DNA of 64,000 nucleotides, taken from IMG/VR virus record IMGVR_UViG_3300037264_006128, positions 32,452 through 96,451 of that record. One strand, written 5' to 3'. The notes below the pieces were generated by a model that saw nothing but the letters and a program-made list of their open reading frames with translations, did no database searches and was not told where the DNA came from. Positions within the stretch are counted from its first letter, which is position 1, and each line of letters begins with the position of its first letter. Shown here piece after piece: positions 6,590 through 15,375 of this stretch. The position numbers and the translations under genes were made by a program. Source of the DNA: a virus.

Positions 6590-8506
6590 TTATCCTGGCG
6601 CCTGGTAGTAGTGCGTCCGTGTCGGCGCCACCGTCCTGGTCCTAGTTGCCACTTGCCCGCAAAAAAAGCCACCCCGCAGTTCGCCGCCGTCCAGCTCCGC
6701 GCACGGCGTCTCAGGAACGGGTGTGGGCGTGATCGTGGGTGTAGGCGTCCGTGTCGCTCCGCAATATTCACAGTCAAGACTCATCTGATCCACCCCAACG
6801 CCAGCACCAGCTGATCGCATCATATTCCACGTGAATCCAGTGTCTACACTGTTGACCAGATCGGGCGTCCAGGGGTAGTCAGACACGTACTCGATGATCT
6901 CGTCATCCGCAGGGTCGACAGAGTGCTGGACGTCCTGATAGTCGGACAGATCGGACCCTACTGGCACGGGGGTTATTCCCGGAGCTACAAAGCGCGCATG
7001 ATTATCCCAGACCCATTTTGTTCCCGGCGTTGCTGGAATCGCTCGCACTTCTACCCTGCCGGTGAGTTTGATGCCTGTCGCTTCCGTGGGAATCGGAGTA
7101 AGGTCAAATCCCGAGCAACGCATATAGCACCCATTGCCGCCATTAGGGTTGACAACGATGACTCCAGGCGTAGCCTCTCCATGCGGCGCGTACACGTTAT
7201 CACTCTCCTGCGCATATTCCGGGTGTCCCAAACAATAGCCCCCTGTGGTGTTTCGGCAGTACGTCGGCTTCGCCCGCTGTGTATACAAACCGCCTGCGGG
7301 GCACGTCGGCGTGGGTGTCGCCGCTGGTGTAATTGTCGGAAGACCACGTAACCCCCAGGCGTAGTATCCCGCCGTTGGGGCATTGCATGGCCCCTCCGCA
7401 ACAAAACCATTTGGATCAGTACTGAGGGTCAGGCCACGCTGAATTAGATCGGTATTACCTTGCAGGTACGGATTCGTGGCTAGGTCTGATTGATTATGAC
7501 GCAAGCCACGACACAAGTAAGCGGTTTTTGCGTCGGACGTTATCATCGCCATGCGGGCCATTCCACCGACATTAATAGCCTGCGGTTCCCTTCCGACACC
7601 AGACCAGGTGCTGGTCCATAACCAGTTGCTAACCTCAGCGTTCTTTTTTGCGGCAAAGAAGTAGTATGTTTTCCCCCCCAACACCAGATCGCCAGAGGCA
7701 ACGAACCCCGTGTCTGAGAATGTCAGTAACCCAGTGCCGCACGACGTTACACCTGTAGCCTGAAGGTAAGCGCACGACGTCGTAGTTGGCATGTCTGAGG
7801 TTTTGATTTGGTTGTATTCGGTAAAGCTCGAAGTCGTAATCGTCATCAGTACATCTGGACGCCAACCGAAATCGACCGCTTGAGTAACGCCACTGCCAAT
7901 CCAGGCACCATCTGTCGCTAATGCCCAGCTTTTGCCAAAGGCGTAGTAACAAAACCGAGTATTGTTCTGATTCACATTTTGGTTTGTCCCGAGAGTGAAC
8001 CCATTATCCGTAAGGTCTAAGATTTGGGTTGTATAGCAGGTGGTTCCCCCCTGCCATCCACACGATAAATCCGATGGCATTGTGTCGGTCGCTAGAACGC
8101 CAGAGAAGTCATCGTATGCGCTTCTCACAAACACTATAGATGAGCGAAACCCAACGGTGATCTCGCGAGCAACGCCCGTTCCTGTGTAACAGTCAAACGC
8201 AACGTCCACGAATGCGGGGGGCGTTGGGCTCGATCCAGGGGTGATTGTGGGGGTGCGAGTCCAGGTAGGGGTGTGTGTTTGTGTCGGTGTTCTTGTCAGT
8301 GTTTCCGTCGGTGTTGGGGTTCGAGTCGGAGTAATCGTCCTCGTGTTGGTCGCGGTATTCGTGGGGACAGTCGCGGTTTCGGTGGCTGTCGGAACCGTGG
8401 CCGTCTCGGTTGGCGTCTCAGTAGGGACTGTTTCTGTCGGCGACTGCGCCCACAGCGGCGCGGCGACCAGCAGGCACAGCGCGATCGCAGCAAAGGACTG
8501 CTTCAT
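6590..8506 (-). CDS. Large secreted protein with Thr/Pro linkers, repeated beta modules
   Basis: 638 aa from the ATG at 8506, which gives a clean signal peptide (MKQSFAAIALCLLVAAPLWA, cut near AQS); an ATG at 8554 would add a polar leader. A Thr/Pro/Glu-rich linker (about 22-90) precedes a beta-rich domain (about 95-400) with paired Cys, a short Pro/Thr stretch, and a second domain (about 415-590). Its middle contains IVFVRSAYDDFSG and VDFGWRPDVLMTITTSSF, like beta-sandwich proteins of environmental phages. Probably surface-exposed adhesin or spike component; no enzyme motif found. Confidence 0.65.
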   Translation of the reverse strand: MKQSFAAIALCLLVAAPLWAQSPTETVPTETPTETATVPTATETATVPTNTATNTRTITPTRTPTPTETLTRTPTQTHTPTWTRTPTITPGSSPTPPAFVDVAFDCYTGTGVAREITVGFRSSIVFVRSAYDDFSGVLATDTMPSDLSCGWQGGTTCYTTQILDLTDNGFTLGTNQNVNQNNTRFCYYAFGKSWALATDGAWIGSGVTQAVDFGWRPDVLMTITTSSFTEYNQIKTSDMPTTTSCAYLQATGVTSCGTGLLTFSDTGFVASGDLVLGGKTYYFFAAKKNAEVSNWLWTSTWSGVGREPQAINVGGMARMAMITSDAKTAYLCRGLRHNQSDLATNPYLQGNTDLIQRGLTLSTDPNGFVAEGPCNAPTAGYYAWGLRGLPTITPAATPTPTCPAGGLYTQRAKPTYCRNTTGGYCLGHPEYAQESDNVYAPHGEATPGVIVVNPNGGNGCYMRCSGFDLTPIPTEATGIKLTGRVEVRAIPATPGTKWVWDNHARFVAPGITPVPVGSDLSDYQDVQHSVDPADDEIIEYVSDYPWTPDLVNSVDTGFTWNMMRSAGAGVGVDQMSLDCEYCGATRTPTPTITPTPVPETPCAELDGGELRGGFFCGQVATRTRTVAPTRTHYYQAPG

Positions 8507-8522
8507 GGAAGAATCACGCCCA

Positions 8523-8636
8523 TCAATCGTCTCGCTTACTGAAGAAGTGCTCACACGCGATCAACACCAGGACCACGGTAAAGAGCCCATAGAGGAAGCC
8601 GCAGAAGATCGTGTCAAGCACACCTATGTCGTTCAT
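8523..8636 (-). CDS. Very small membrane protein (37 aa)
   Basis: A 37-codon frame from ATG 8636 to TGA 8523, between two secreted-protein genes. It is almost entirely one membrane helix (residues about 5-29, [20 protein letters not shown]), with a short charged end (SKRDD). The position in an otherwise unassigned 137-nt gap and the hydrophobic composition support a real gene. Role unknown. Confidence 0.5.
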   Translation of the reverse strand: MNDIGVLDTIFCGFLYGLFTVVLVLIACEHFFSKRDD

Positions 8637-8643
8637 TTCATTA

Positions 8644-9624
8644 TCAGAGGAAGATCCACGGGGTGTCGCCCCCTGGGACTTCAGTTGCGGTTGCTGTCTC
8701 GGTCATCGTGACAGTAACCGTGTGCGTTGCGGTTTGTGTCGGCGTCTCAGTTGGAACGGTTGCCGTCGCTGTCTCGGTTGGTGTCTCAGTAGGGACCGTC
8801 GCCGTCGGCGTGTTCGTCGGGGTTGCCGTCGGCGTCTCCGTCGGCGTGTTGGTCGGTGTTTGCGTCGGCGTCGCCGTCGGGGTTTCCGTCGGCGTGTTGG
8901 TCGGTGTTTGCGTCGGCGTGTTGGTCGGTGTTTGCGTCGGCGTCGCCGTCGGCGTGTTGGTCGGCGTGCTCGTGGGGACAGTGCTTGTCCGGGTTTGGGT
9001 AGGAGTTCGCGTAACCGTTGGGGTTGGGTTGTTGTAATAGATACGCACTTCAATATGGTTTACACGAGCGGTATTCGTTGTTACTCCTGTCTTTAAAACA
9101 CCAATAGCGACACCCCACGTAGCAGAATTGACAAATGCGCTATCCCATGTGCTTCCCCAAAGGTCAGTAGAACCACCGTAGGTGACATACGCCTCACTTG
9201 CAGCTACGGGCCAAGCAGTACCGGACGCTTTATCGGTCCCAGTTAGGAACCCAACCCACACCGTTTTGACAACCTTGTCCACAAAATTTGTTGATGTGCC
9301 CGACGAACTCTTCTTAAACCGTGCCTCCATACCTACCACTTGGCTTCCGACTGGGATCGAAAAACCCCAGTTGTATCCAGCGAGGCAGTCCGAGAAGTTC
9401 CCATTAGTTGGCGCGGCAGTAGCACGATTCGTGTCGTCAGCTACTATGTAACTGTCGTTTGACCAGGGGTAGGGGGAATTACAAAGTGCGTCGCCAGTAG
9501 CCGTTCCATGGGTCGTTGACCCTGGGCTAGTCCATGCCGTTACTTCAACCGCAAGCGTTTGCCGTGATGCAAACGCTGTGATCGCAGCAACACAAAGCAA
9601 AATGGCCAGAACTTGGCGCATCAC
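8644..9624 (-). CDS. Secreted protein with beta-domain and long Thr-Pro repeat tail
   Basis: 326 aa. Signal peptide (about 1-25), then a beta-sandwich-like domain (about 28-200) with two Cys, then about 115 residues of Thr/Pro/Val/Glu repeats ([18 protein letters not shown] type). The N-terminal domain has an aromatic-rich core ([31 protein letters not shown]) typical of phage or surface binding modules. The repeat tail could span a cell wall or be a glycosylation target. Overlaps the SGNH gene stop by 4 nt (ATGA). Confidence 0.65.
   Translation of the reverse strand: MMRQVLAILLCVAAITAFASRQTLAVEVTAWTSPGSTTHGTATGDALCNSPYPWSNDSYIVADDTNRATAAPTNGNFSDCLAGYNWGFSIPVGSQVVGMEARFKKSSSGTSTNFVDKVVKTVWVGFLTGTDKASGTAWPVAASEAYVTYGGSTDLWGSTWDSAFVNSATWGVAIGVLKTGVTTNTARVNHIEVRIYYNNPTPTVTRTPTQTRTSTVPTSTPTNTPTATPTQTPTNTPTQTPTNTPTETPTATPTQTPTNTPTETPTATPTNTPTATVPTETPTETATATVPTETPTQTATHTVTVTMTETATATEVPGGDTPWIFL
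8741..8980. repeat. Imperfect tandem DNA repeats coding Thr-Pro runs
   Basis: Blocks built from gtcggcgtgttggtcggtgt and gtcggcgtcgccgtcggcgt recur many times. On the minus strand they encode alternating Thr-Pro pairs in the tail of the 326-aa secreted protein. Slippage or recombination here would change linker length. Confidence 0.8.
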
Positions 9625-10226
9625 ATTGCTGCAACCACGAGGTTTTTCAGCCGTGTGTGGCCGATAAGAGTTAGATGATACTCGTCACGGAAATACCTAA
9701 TCCCGTAGGGCAGACCGGCCTGTGTTTCGACGACGATCTTCCCGGTGCAGACCTGCCGGATCGCAGCGCGATAGTTATCGAGTGTCAGACCGAGGGTGTT
9801 TGTCTCACCATCGTGCGCGTTCGGCGGTGGGATAACGCACACGACCTGCGCGTAGGGCCATGAATCGCACATTACCGAGTAAGCAGCGGTGAAATCGGCA
9901 AGCGTCGTAGATAGTATCCAATCGTTTGTACCGAGCAGGACGAACAACCGAGTTGCCCAGAGATCCTGCAAAGGTGGGACGTACGAGACGACTGCGCCGC
10001 CCATGTTCCAGAAAAACGGCTCAGTTGGGTTCCCCGCCGTCTGCCCCTCGCGCGCAAAGACGTGAGGCAAGAAATTCAGCGAATTGGACACCTGCCCCCA
10101 CCATAAGTTATCCGTGTTCCCAAACGTGGTGTCTCGCGTGAGGCTATCCCCTACGAAAGCGACCGGCTCAAGTGTAGCCGCACACGGCGCGCAGAGGAGC
10201 GCGAGCAACAGCAACATTTTTTTCAT
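9621..10226 (-). CDS. Secreted SGNH/GDSL-type hydrolase
   Basis: 201 aa with a signal peptide ([17 protein letters not shown]). It carries the SGNH blocks in order: Ser28 in VAFVGDSLT, Gly around NMGGA (74-78), Asn101 in LLGTND, and Asp181/His184 in [15 protein letters not shown] enzymes are esterases or deacetylases that often remove acetyl groups from polysaccharides. Lying among secreted binding proteins next to the tail fibre gene, it may deacetylate a host surface glycan. Confidence 0.85.
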   Translation of the reverse strand: MKKMLLLLALLCAPCAATLEPVAFVGDSLTRDTTFGNTDNLWWGQVSNSLNFLPHVFAREGQTAGNPTEPFFWNMGGAVVSYVPPLQDLWATRLFVLLGTNDWILSTTLADFTAAYSVMCDSWPYAQVVCVIPPPNAHDGETNTLGLTLDNYRAAIRQVCTGKIVVETQAGLPYGIRYFRDEYHLTLIGHTRLKNLVVAAM

Positions 10227-10229
10227 TTC

Positions 10230-11192
10230 TCATTCCCCCAACTGATCGGTTGGGTACAGCACCGACACCGACAGCAGTTTGATGTCTGCAACAGTCGTGT
10301 TAGTGGTGTCCACCACGGTGTAACAACTCAGAGAGTCACCAGAGTTACATGGCCCGTCGATAAACACACCCAGCGCTTGCGTATGCACACGATCATTCGC
10401 CACGCCGTGAACAATGTCTGCATCCTTCTTTATACCCCAGGTATTGTTTTCTGGATCGTCACCAGTGCGGCAGTGACAGTAGAGATCAAGGGCTAGGGTG
10501 CCAGAACCAGCAGCTTGCCAGCTTGTAAACAGGAGGTTAATGGTTGTCTCACCTGACGACCACTCCTCTGGCATCCGCTCCACGCCGAAGTCAAAACGAC
10601 CATCGGCATGATCAGCGCAGGTGACGGTACTCTTGAACGGGCCACTGTTGAGCTGTTCGGTTGCTTTGACACACTGGGCACCATCCACTACCCAGGCACC
10701 AGTATGGATCAGAATAGGCTTGATCGGCCAGCTCGCGGTGAAGGTATTGCTCTCAGTGGTCAGGATGCCGGACGAAGCCCCGGTGATCCCAACAACGTCA
10801 TTCGGATCAACGCAATGCGAGCACGCGAGGTTCGCAACATCAACTTCGTCAGCACCGCCGTTGGAATGACGAGCAGCGTGGGTGTTGATCGTGGCGAGGT
10901 GCGCCAGGTCGCCGGTTGGCGATTGGCAGGCGTAGTCCGTGTTCGGATCCCCGCACCGGTTGTCCACATCGCCGCACCACATTTCACCACCAACGACTGC
11001 GGGCGGCACCCCGGCCGTTACGCCGCAGTTCGGGTAGAGCGTCATCCCGGCAGGCTTGCTCGGGTTCATGTTCCGCGCCGCCTGGGTATCGCAGGTTTGG
11101 ACGCCCGCCACTTCAACGCAGGCCGCGCCCCAGGCAGAGACCGGCAAGGAAACTGCAAGAATAAGAAGGGTTGCTAGTCTGAGATTCTTCAT
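10230..11192 (-). CDS. Secreted/virion-surface protein, function unknown
   Basis: 320 aa with an N-terminal signal peptide (MKNLRLATLLILAVSLPVSA, cut near WGA). Many Cys in the first 130 residues (DNRCGDPNTDYAC; LACSHCVDPNDVV) are probably disulfide-bonded. The second half is beta-rich. AARHSNGGADEVDVANL resembles the HxxGGxDEI repeat often seen in phage tail fibres (ARHASGGADE), suggesting a fibre-associated or fibre-derived protein that is exported. Confidence 0.6.
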   Translation of the reverse strand: MKNLRLATLLILAVSLPVSAWGAACVEVAGVQTCDTQAARNMNPSKPAGMTLYPNCGVTAGVPPAVVGGEMWCGDVDNRCGDPNTDYACQSPTGDLAHLATINTHAARHSNGGADEVDVANLACSHCVDPNDVVGITGASSGILTTESNTFTASWPIKPILIHTGAWVVDGAQCVKATEQLNSGPFKSTVTCADHADGRFDFGVERMPEEWSSGETTINLLFTSWQAAGSGTLALDLYCHCRTGDDPENNTWGIKKDADIVHGVANDRVHTQALGVFIDGPCNSGDSLSCYTVVDTTNTTVADIKLLSVSVLYPTDQLGE

Positions 11193-11569
11193 GCAGGGGC
11201 CTCGTGCTCGTGATCGTGCAGTATGATGCGGAAGCGAAATGCAACGTCGAATCCGTCAACATCCCCGCCCTCGTCAAATACAACACGGAAGCGGTCGCCG
11301 TCGTAGACACCAACCGGGCCTAGGTCGGTTTGCGCCTCGGTTGTGGTTGTCGCGATTGCGTTCCCACCGGGCAGGTGCCCGAACGTAGGCATGTCCCTAG
11401 TTTTGCGCTGCACGGCAAACACGCCGGAACCAGAAACGGTGGCATGCTCCACGCCGATCAGCCACGCCTTCTGCCCTGGGCCGACCGCAATGAACAGGGC
11501 GTGGGTGGTTACACCGCCAAGCGGGCCTACGATCGCCAGACATTCCGCCCTGTAGATCTCGTGTGCCAT
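11189..11569 (-). CDS. Hypothetical protein after tail fibre
   Basis: 126 aa, beta-rich, Gly-rich and acidic at the C-terminus (FRIILHDHEHEAPA). No signal peptide, unlike its downstream neighbours. Start and stop overlap the adjacent genes (1 nt with the tail fibre gene, 4 nt with the secreted protein). Size and position suggest a fibre accessory or chaperone-type protein, but no family is recognised. Confidence 0.55.
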   Translation of the reverse strand: MAHEIYRAECLAIVGPLGGVTTHALFIAVGPGQKAWLIGVEHATVSGSGVFAVQRKTRDMPTFGHLPGGNAIATTTTEAQTDLGPVGVYDGDRFRVVFDEGGDVDGFDVAFRFRIILHDHEHEAPA

Positions 11570-14500
11570 CAGCTATCCACTGCAAGCGTAACCGTGTACC
11601 CGTCGCCGAAGGTAACCTTCAGGTCCCCATCGGCCGTGTCTACAAAGATGGTCGCTGTGCCTGCGATGGCAGCCGGTGCGGTTACGCCGTCCGTGATGCC
11701 CAAGACGCCCGCAGCCCCGCCAAGCCGCAACGCGAGGTTTGGGTGGGCATTGATGTCAACGCCAAGGTGGTTGTCGATCCGAACCTGGTCCCCGTCTATG
11801 GTAACCACTTCGCTTCCGGCGGGATCGCCCAGATACGTACCGCCGTTGGCAATCTTGAACTTGTCCCCATCGCTGTTATCGACCCCGAGAACCCAATCGT
11901 AAGTTCCGGTGATGCAGAAGTGGATGTACGTGTCCGCATCGCTGTCGTTCTCGATCTTCATCCATGCGTGTTCGTTGGCCGTGTTCCGGTAGATGTGCAG
12001 CATGGACTCTGGCGTCGGCAGCACTGTTTCTGGGGTTAACAGCAGGGTGCCCGCCAAGAGGCTATCTTCCGTGCCCGTCTGTTTGATGCCCCATCGGTTT
12101 GTTGCCGTGCCCGTTACCGTGAATGCCGGAAGGAGGAGGCCAACAGCGTCCGTTGCTTCCCCCGCCACGGAAACCGCAGCTTCAACCCCAGCAAGAACAG
12201 CAACCACGCCACCTGTAGCCCCGGCGTACGCCCTGCCGTACACGCCAACAACCTTTGCGGCGGTACCGCTGCCGTAGTGTAGGGCATATCCGTAGAGCCC
12301 GGAAAGATTCGGATAATTGCCTGCGGTAAGATCCATCGCGCACGCAACGGCGGACGCTGCCCGGCCTTGCACTCCCGTGAAACCAGCCACAGAAGCTGAA
12401 GCGGGGTCCGCTTCGACGCTAGCATAGGCCGCCGGTTCGAGAGTAGCCCCAATCGCGGTGTAAGATGCTGGCTCGACACTCAGAAAGCCGGGCCTCGTAG
12501 GGTACGACGTTGCATCGTGGACAACGACGGAACCCGTACCGCTTAAGACCTCGAATCCCTTCGACGGCTTTACCGAACTGCCGAAAATCGTACGCCCCGC
12601 GAACACGTTGCACTGGTCCGTGCTCGGCTGGTAAATCCCGTAGTTGTTCGTTGCCGATGCGCCAAGGTCGTCTGCGATGTACACCCGGTAGGCGTTGGTC
12701 ATCGTAGCGTTGTTAGTGATGCCGACGTACAGGCCGTAGGCGTCTGTGATCGTACCGCTGCCGTCGTGGGTAACCTGGGCGTAGAGCGCGCGTAGGCGGT
12801 TAAGATCGCCGCTTCCCGTGGGCCAAATGTGGAAATAGCCTCCGTCCGAGTTGTAGCTGTCGCCAGATCCGGTAACTGTCAACGTGCCGCTGAACAGACG
12901 GAACGTTTCCCCCGCAGCAGCACCGGTGAGCGTTGCGGTGAGGTTTGAGATGAAGGCGAAGGCGCTTGTGTGCTCGGATGGGGTAACATCGACACGTACC
13001 ATGCCGTCGCTTTGGATGGCGCGATAAGCCTGGTCCCCCGCCACCACATAGAGTGGAACGGTGGTAGAGGCTGCCGGCGTGGCAACTTTGAGTAGATAGT
13101 TCGAATCGCCAGTGCCTGCCGCCTCTTCGGTGACCACGAACCCTAACTGGTTGTCGTTGCCACTGAAGTTCCACCGCCACGTTTGGGTGTATGCCTCGCA
13201 GTCTATTGTGCTGGCTGCGGCGGCGTCCCCAAGCCCAGAAATGTACCCAAGCGGGCCTACTACCACACCAGCGTCGTCTTCTGTGTACAGCCCGTCTGAC
13301 TTGAAGAACAACCGCCAGTGATCGGCATCGGGATCGCCAGCCGGGTTCCCCGCCAGTTCCCGCCACAGGATGGTGCGGTCATCTGGGATCGAGAAAACGT
13401 GGGTTGAGCCGTCTAGGATCTCCAGGTACCGGCCAACCCCATCGCTAGTAAGCCGCAACAACGGTTTGTCGTCTGTAACGTTGTCTGCGAAAATCTCCAC
13501 GATCGCTTCTGCAGGTGCAGATGTGGAATCCCTGTAGAAATACCCAGCCCGCCCGGTTGTCGAACTGCCGTAAATCCCAGTACCAGATGCGCTGCTTCCG
13601 GTCGTGCCGACACCAATCGTTCCGGTTCCCTTCACGCCGCTCTTGCCGGCGGTGCTTGCGCTACCTACGATAGCGTCCTTGCCATCGCCGACGACGTTGA
13701 ATTCCCCGCTGCCAGAGAATGCGTTGATGCAGACGCTTGCGGCATCGCCGTCAACAAAGAACAGCGGAGTTGCGCCCGTTCCGTACACGGCGAAGTCGTA
13801 GGCGGACTGTGTCGCGTTGACAACGAACGCGGTGTTCCCAACTGAGACGATCTCGTCACTCCCGATATACGCATACAGTAAACCGGCGTCTGGGCTTGCT
13901 ACCTTCAGAAGCAACGCCGCCTGCGTTGCGGTGGCATCCTGGTCTTCAATCTGCACCACAGGTTCGGTTGGGGAACTTTGCGCCCGCAGAAAATACCCAG
14001 CCTGCACTGCGCCCCCGCTGGCCATGATGGTTGCGCCTAGATTGCCCGGCGTTGTGGCCGTTGCCCCATCCATCGCCGCCACGATCGCACCGTAGGCCGT
14101 ACCGCCCTGCCCCAGGGCGTAGATTGCCGGCCGCGCGGTGCCCACAGAGGAAGCGTGAAATACCCCAAGTGCCGTGCCGGAAGCGTTCACGAACACCGCA
14201 TTCGTGCCTGCGTCGATGTTGAAGGCGTACTCTAGGCCGGTTGTTTCGACACGCAAGTTCCAATCAGCCCCAGCGTCGTTGAACACGGTGTCCGTTGTCG
14301 CCGGTTGCCGCAGGGCGTACTGCGTGTGGTCGTCGTCGGCAAGGCCGGCCAGATCCCCGTGGTGCACAACGCCGCCAGTCAGCACGGGGCCGACTTCCAC
14401 GCCGGCATCGCTGACGTAGTACAATCCACCTGCCTTGAAGTACAACTTCCATTGGCCTGTACTTGGAACAACCGGCTTCGCGCCAATTTCGGTGACAAGT

Positions 14501-15357
14501 AAGCTGTGGGCGCCAAGCTGCAGGTCCCCGGCCATCACTCTGGTGCCGTCCGCGAGTACGTACTGCGAATGGTCGTCGTCGGCAAGGCCGGTCAGCCCCC
14601 CGTGGTCCGTTACGCCACCCCCGCCTGCACCAAGCGGCCCTATTTCCGCCCCGGTAGCGTCTTGGTAGTACAAACCGTCCGACTTGGCGTAGGCGAAGAT
14701 CGATCCTGCGGCGGGATAAACTGCGGGGGTAGCGCGATTGTAAAGCTGAAGCGTACGGTTTGCGACACGCAGGTCTTCCTGAAGTGATCCAGCCCGCATC
14801 GAGGAGATCGCCAGGTAGGCATCCAGACCTGTGGCAATGTTCGCATCCTCCCATGCCCACACGAACTTCGCCGCAAGGTTGCTCGTTCCGCCGTCATCTT
14901 CCAAATACACAGGCAGGGCGCCACCGAACCCATCTTGGGCTGCGCCGGTCGTGTTCAGCTTCAGCGTCAGTAGGTCGTAGACTGCCGCAGTGCCGGCCAC
15001 CTCCCGTTCGACAACCACGCCGTTCGAAACGGTCGTTGGGATGTTGATGGTAGTTGAACCGTCCGCGAGAACGTACTCGCTTCCCTGTTTTCCGTCGAGC
15101 AAGTCCGCATCTAGGCCAGTGTCGTGCCCATCCTGAAACGAGAGCGCCCACAGCACATCCTCTGGGTCTAGGTTGGCCCCCGGGATGTAACTGCCGTCAA
15201 GCATTGGAATGCCATCGGTCGCGTTGCGGGCTGCGATGATGATGTTGACGGCATCCACCAAATCAAGAAGGTCCTCCCTCGCATCGTCCGGGTCCTTGCT
15301 TGAATCGATCAGGTTGCTGCGGTTGATTGGGGCGGTTGGCCACGACATGATGGGCAC
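11569..15357 (-). CDS. Long tail fibre protein
   Basis: 1262 aa. The N-terminus (about 1-45) is an attachment-type region. Next come repeated fibre motifs such as LLDGKQGSEYVLADGS, GLADDDHSQYVLADGT and GLADDDHTQYALRQPA, and four copies of a GLYY-x-D-(A)-G-x-x-x-GPL strand. The rest is Gly/Ala/Thr/Ser-rich beta sequence typical of trimeric fibres. The C-terminal GTATIFVDTADGDLKVTFG block is common in environmental phage fibres. It is directly downstream of the J-like hub. It should bind the host receptor. RBS AAGGAGT precedes the ATG. Confidence 0.85.
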   Translation of the reverse strand: MPIMSWPTAPINRSNLIDSSKDPDDAREDLLDLVDAVNIIIAARNATDGIPMLDGSYIPGANLDPEDVLWALSFQDGHDTGLDADLLDGKQGSEYVLADGSTTINIPTTVSNGVVVEREVAGTAAVYDLLTLKLNTTGAAQDGFGGALPVYLEDDGGTSNLAAKFVWAWEDANIATGLDAYLAISSMRAGSLQEDLRVANRTLQLYNRATPAVYPAAGSIFAYAKSDGLYYQDATGAEIGPLGAGGGGVTDHGGLTGLADDDHSQYVLADGTRVMAGDLQLGAHSLLVTEIGAKPVVPSTGQWKLYFKAGGLYYVSDAGVEVGPVLTGGVVHHGDLAGLADDDHTQYALRQPATTDTVFNDAGADWNLRVETTGLEYAFNIDAGTNAVFVNASGTALGVFHASSVGTARPAIYALGQGGTAYGAIVAAMDGATATTPGNLGATIMASGGAVQAGYFLRAQSSPTEPVVQIEDQDATATQAALLLKVASPDAGLLYAYIGSDEIVSVGNTAFVVNATQSAYDFAVYGTGATPLFFVDGDAASVCINAFSGSGEFNVVGDGKDAIVGSASTAGKSGVKGTGTIGVGTTGSSASGTGIYGSSTTGRAGYFYRDSTSAPAEAIVEIFADNVTDDKPLLRLTSDGVGRYLEILDGSTHVFSIPDDRTILWRELAGNPAGDPDADHWRLFFKSDGLYTEDDAGVVVGPLGYISGLGDAAAASTIDCEAYTQTWRWNFSGNDNQLGFVVTEEAAGTGDSNYLLKVATPAASTTVPLYVVAGDQAYRAIQSDGMVRVDVTPSEHTSAFAFISNLTATLTGAAAGETFRLFSGTLTVTGSGDSYNSDGGYFHIWPTGSGDLNRLRALYAQVTHDGSGTITDAYGLYVGITNNATMTNAYRVYIADDLGASATNNYGIYQPSTDQCNVFAGRTIFGSSVKPSKGFEVLSGTGSVVVHDATSYPTRPGFLSVEPASYTAIGATLEPAAYASVEADPASASVAGFTGVQGRAASAVACAMDLTAGNYPNLSGLYGYALHYGSGTAAKVVGVYGRAYAGATGGVVAVLAGVEAAVSVAGEATDAVGLLLPAFTVTGTATNRWGIKQTGTEDSLLAGTLLLTPETVLPTPESMLHIYRNTANEHAWMKIENDSDADTYIHFCITGTYDWVLGVDNSDGDKFKIANGGTYLGDPAGSEVVTIDGDQVRIDNHLGVDINAHPNLALRLGGAAGVLGITDGVTAPAAIAGTATIFVDTADGDLKVTFGDGYTVTLAVDS

Positions 15358-15375
15358 TCCTTTTGCTTTCTTCTA

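Noticed and set aside
8741-8980. CRISPR-like array
   Set aside because: Repeat units are contiguous and codon-periodic, without unique spacers of constant length; they encode Thr-Pro runs.
8663-9037. Rightward Val/Gly repeat frame and Arg-rich frames over the Thr-Pro repeats
   Set aside because: They are the other frames of the same DNA repeats; the minus strand gives a signal peptide and a folded domain before the Thr-Pro tail.
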